Positions 38,005 to 38,622 of a DNA stretch of 38,622 bases are shown here, piece after piece. The stretch comes from Roseburia sp. (GTDB taxonomy: Bacteria > Bacillota > Clostridia > Oscillospirales > Ruminococcaceae), in NCBI GenBank assembly GCA_023666265.1, contig JAMPCH010000025.1, forward strand, positions 1 to 38,622, read 5' to 3'. The notes below the pieces were generated by a model. The model was given only the letters and a program-made list of their open reading frames with translations. It was not told where the DNA came from and did not search any database. Position 1 is the first letter of the stretch; each line of letters begins with the position of its first letter. Position numbers and translations under genes: made by a program.

Positions 38005-38622
38005 AATACCGTATACCCCTGTGCCTCGACCGCCTGTTTGAGCGTTTCATCCGATACGTCGGCGCTTAGCGTAACGACCGCCGTCCCGTCGGTGTGGCTG
38101 ACCTTCGCCTCGGCGACGCCCTCGAGCGCCTCTAAGCATTTCTTCACCGTCGCCTCACAGTGTCCGCACATCATACCCTCGATCTTCATTGTTTTTTCCA
38201 TTTCGGTTACCGTTCCTTTCTTGTCGGCGTCGGCGGTTTTTTCGGTCGTTTCGATCGTCTCGTCCGCCGACGGTTGGTTTTTGATCGGCTTTCGCTTCCG
38301 ATCGTGCTTCGTGCTTCTTATGTCGAAGAAGTTGAGCCTCAGCGCGTTCGACACCACGCAAAAGCTTGACAGGCTCATCGCCGCCGCCCCGAACATCGGG
38401 TTCAGCGACCAGCCGAGCGCCGCCGTAAAGACCCCCGCCGCGAGCGGGATCCCGAGGGCGTTATAAATAAACGCCCAAAAGAGGTTCTCGCGGATATTCC
38501 TAAGCGTCACGCGGCTCAGTCGGATCGCGGCGGGGACGTCGCTTAGGCGGCTCTTAACGAGGACGGCGTCCGCCGCGTCGATCGCGACGTCCGTCCCCGC
38601 GCCGATCGCGATCCCGACGTCC
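38001..38622 (-). CDS. copA: Copper P1B-ATPase CopA with C-terminal HMA domain (3' part only)
   Basis: Exports Cu(I) across the membrane. Only the last 206 codons are in the window; the gene continues beyond 38622. The visible part starts in the ATP-binding domain (DVGIAIGAGTDVAID). It continues with the last membrane helices, including the copper-transport motif MSLSS (MSxSS) and NALRL. After a charged linker it ends with an HMA domain carrying GMMCGHC. In most CopA proteins the HMA domains are N-terminal, so a C-terminal one is unusual; N-terminal ones may also exist outside the window. A ribosome-site-like AAAGGA inside the gene precedes ATG codons at the HMA domain. It overlaps the deacetylase start. 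Confidence 0.92.
   Translation of the reverse strand, partial: DVGIAIGAGTDVAIDAADAVLVKSRLSDVPAAIRLSRVTLRNIRENLFWAFIYNALGIPLAAGVFTAALGWSLNPMFGAAAMSLSSFCVVSNALRLNFFDIRSTKHDRKRKPIKNQPSADETIETTEKTADADKKGTVTEMEKTMKIEGMMCGHCEATVKKCLEALEGVAEAKVSHTDGTAVVTLSADVSDETLKQAVEAQGYTVL

Noticed and set aside
1-38622. CRISPR array, transposase, phage or integrase genes
   Set aside because: No regularly spaced direct repeats and no such proteins were seen on either strand. The mobile signals present are non-coding palindromes only.

Overview
This window looks like chromosome from a motile, monoderm, gut- or sediment-type Clostridia (Bacillota). Three things suggest this: a 5' leader of the Firmicutes L10 type ahead of rplJ-rplL, a holB-ricT pair as in Bacillus and Clostridium, and clostridial families such as the PDZ/radical-SAM-like DUF512 protein. 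Promoters are strikingly uniform sigma-A boxes with 17-18 bp spacers. Base composition is GC-rich in genes and very AT-rich in spacers. No CRISPR array, tRNA, rRNA, prophage or transposase gene is visible.

Layout. 0.1-6.6 kb: guaB (IMP dehydrogenase), a metallo-beta-lactamase-fold hydrolase, a small Asp-rich wall protein with an NPATG sorting motif, rpmE (L31), two unrecognised membrane/exported proteins and a lipoprotein. 6.8-11.6 kb: pgi with a long structured leader, a P-loop protein, rpmF (L32), the DUF512 protein and a small alarmone synthetase (RelQ type). 12.0-13.9 kb: a small membrane-anchored protein and rplJ-rplL behind an L10-type attenuator. 14-21.8 kb: a cyclic-di-GMP neighbourhood with an EAL phosphodiesterase, an unknown protein, a ParA-like ATPase with an AT-hook-like tail overlapping a ComFB-like protein, a GGDEF diguanylate cyclase and a PilZ-type receptor. 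22-31.7 kb: a membrane protein, then the basal-body operon flgB-flgC-fliE-fliF-fliG-fliH-fliI-fliJ, ending in a lipoprotein. 31.7-38.6 kb: a NUDIX hydrolase, an unknown protein, a second EAL protein behind holB-ricT, then copA (3' part only) overlapping a polysaccharide-deacetylase lipoprotein.

How the genes fit together: a cyclase, two EAL proteins with degenerate GGDEF domains, a PilZ protein and a ComFB-like protein surround the flagellar basal-body genes, a plausible local circuit for switching motility.

The least explained material is non-coding. Element A is a 163-165 bp full-length palindrome lying in the same orientation in the 5' leaders of both rpmE and rpmF, downstream of near-identical promoters; a 30 bp remnant overlaps the fliI stop codon. 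Element B is a 171-172 bp palindromic MITE-like element with three copies, two of them flanked by 4 bp duplications. A three-part hairpin with a fixed core and a changing but still paired basal stem occurs before pgi and upstream of holB. An array of TTGTAA-like hexamers spaced 10-11 bp apart precedes the gene at 12026. All calls come from reading the sequence; no database search was run.
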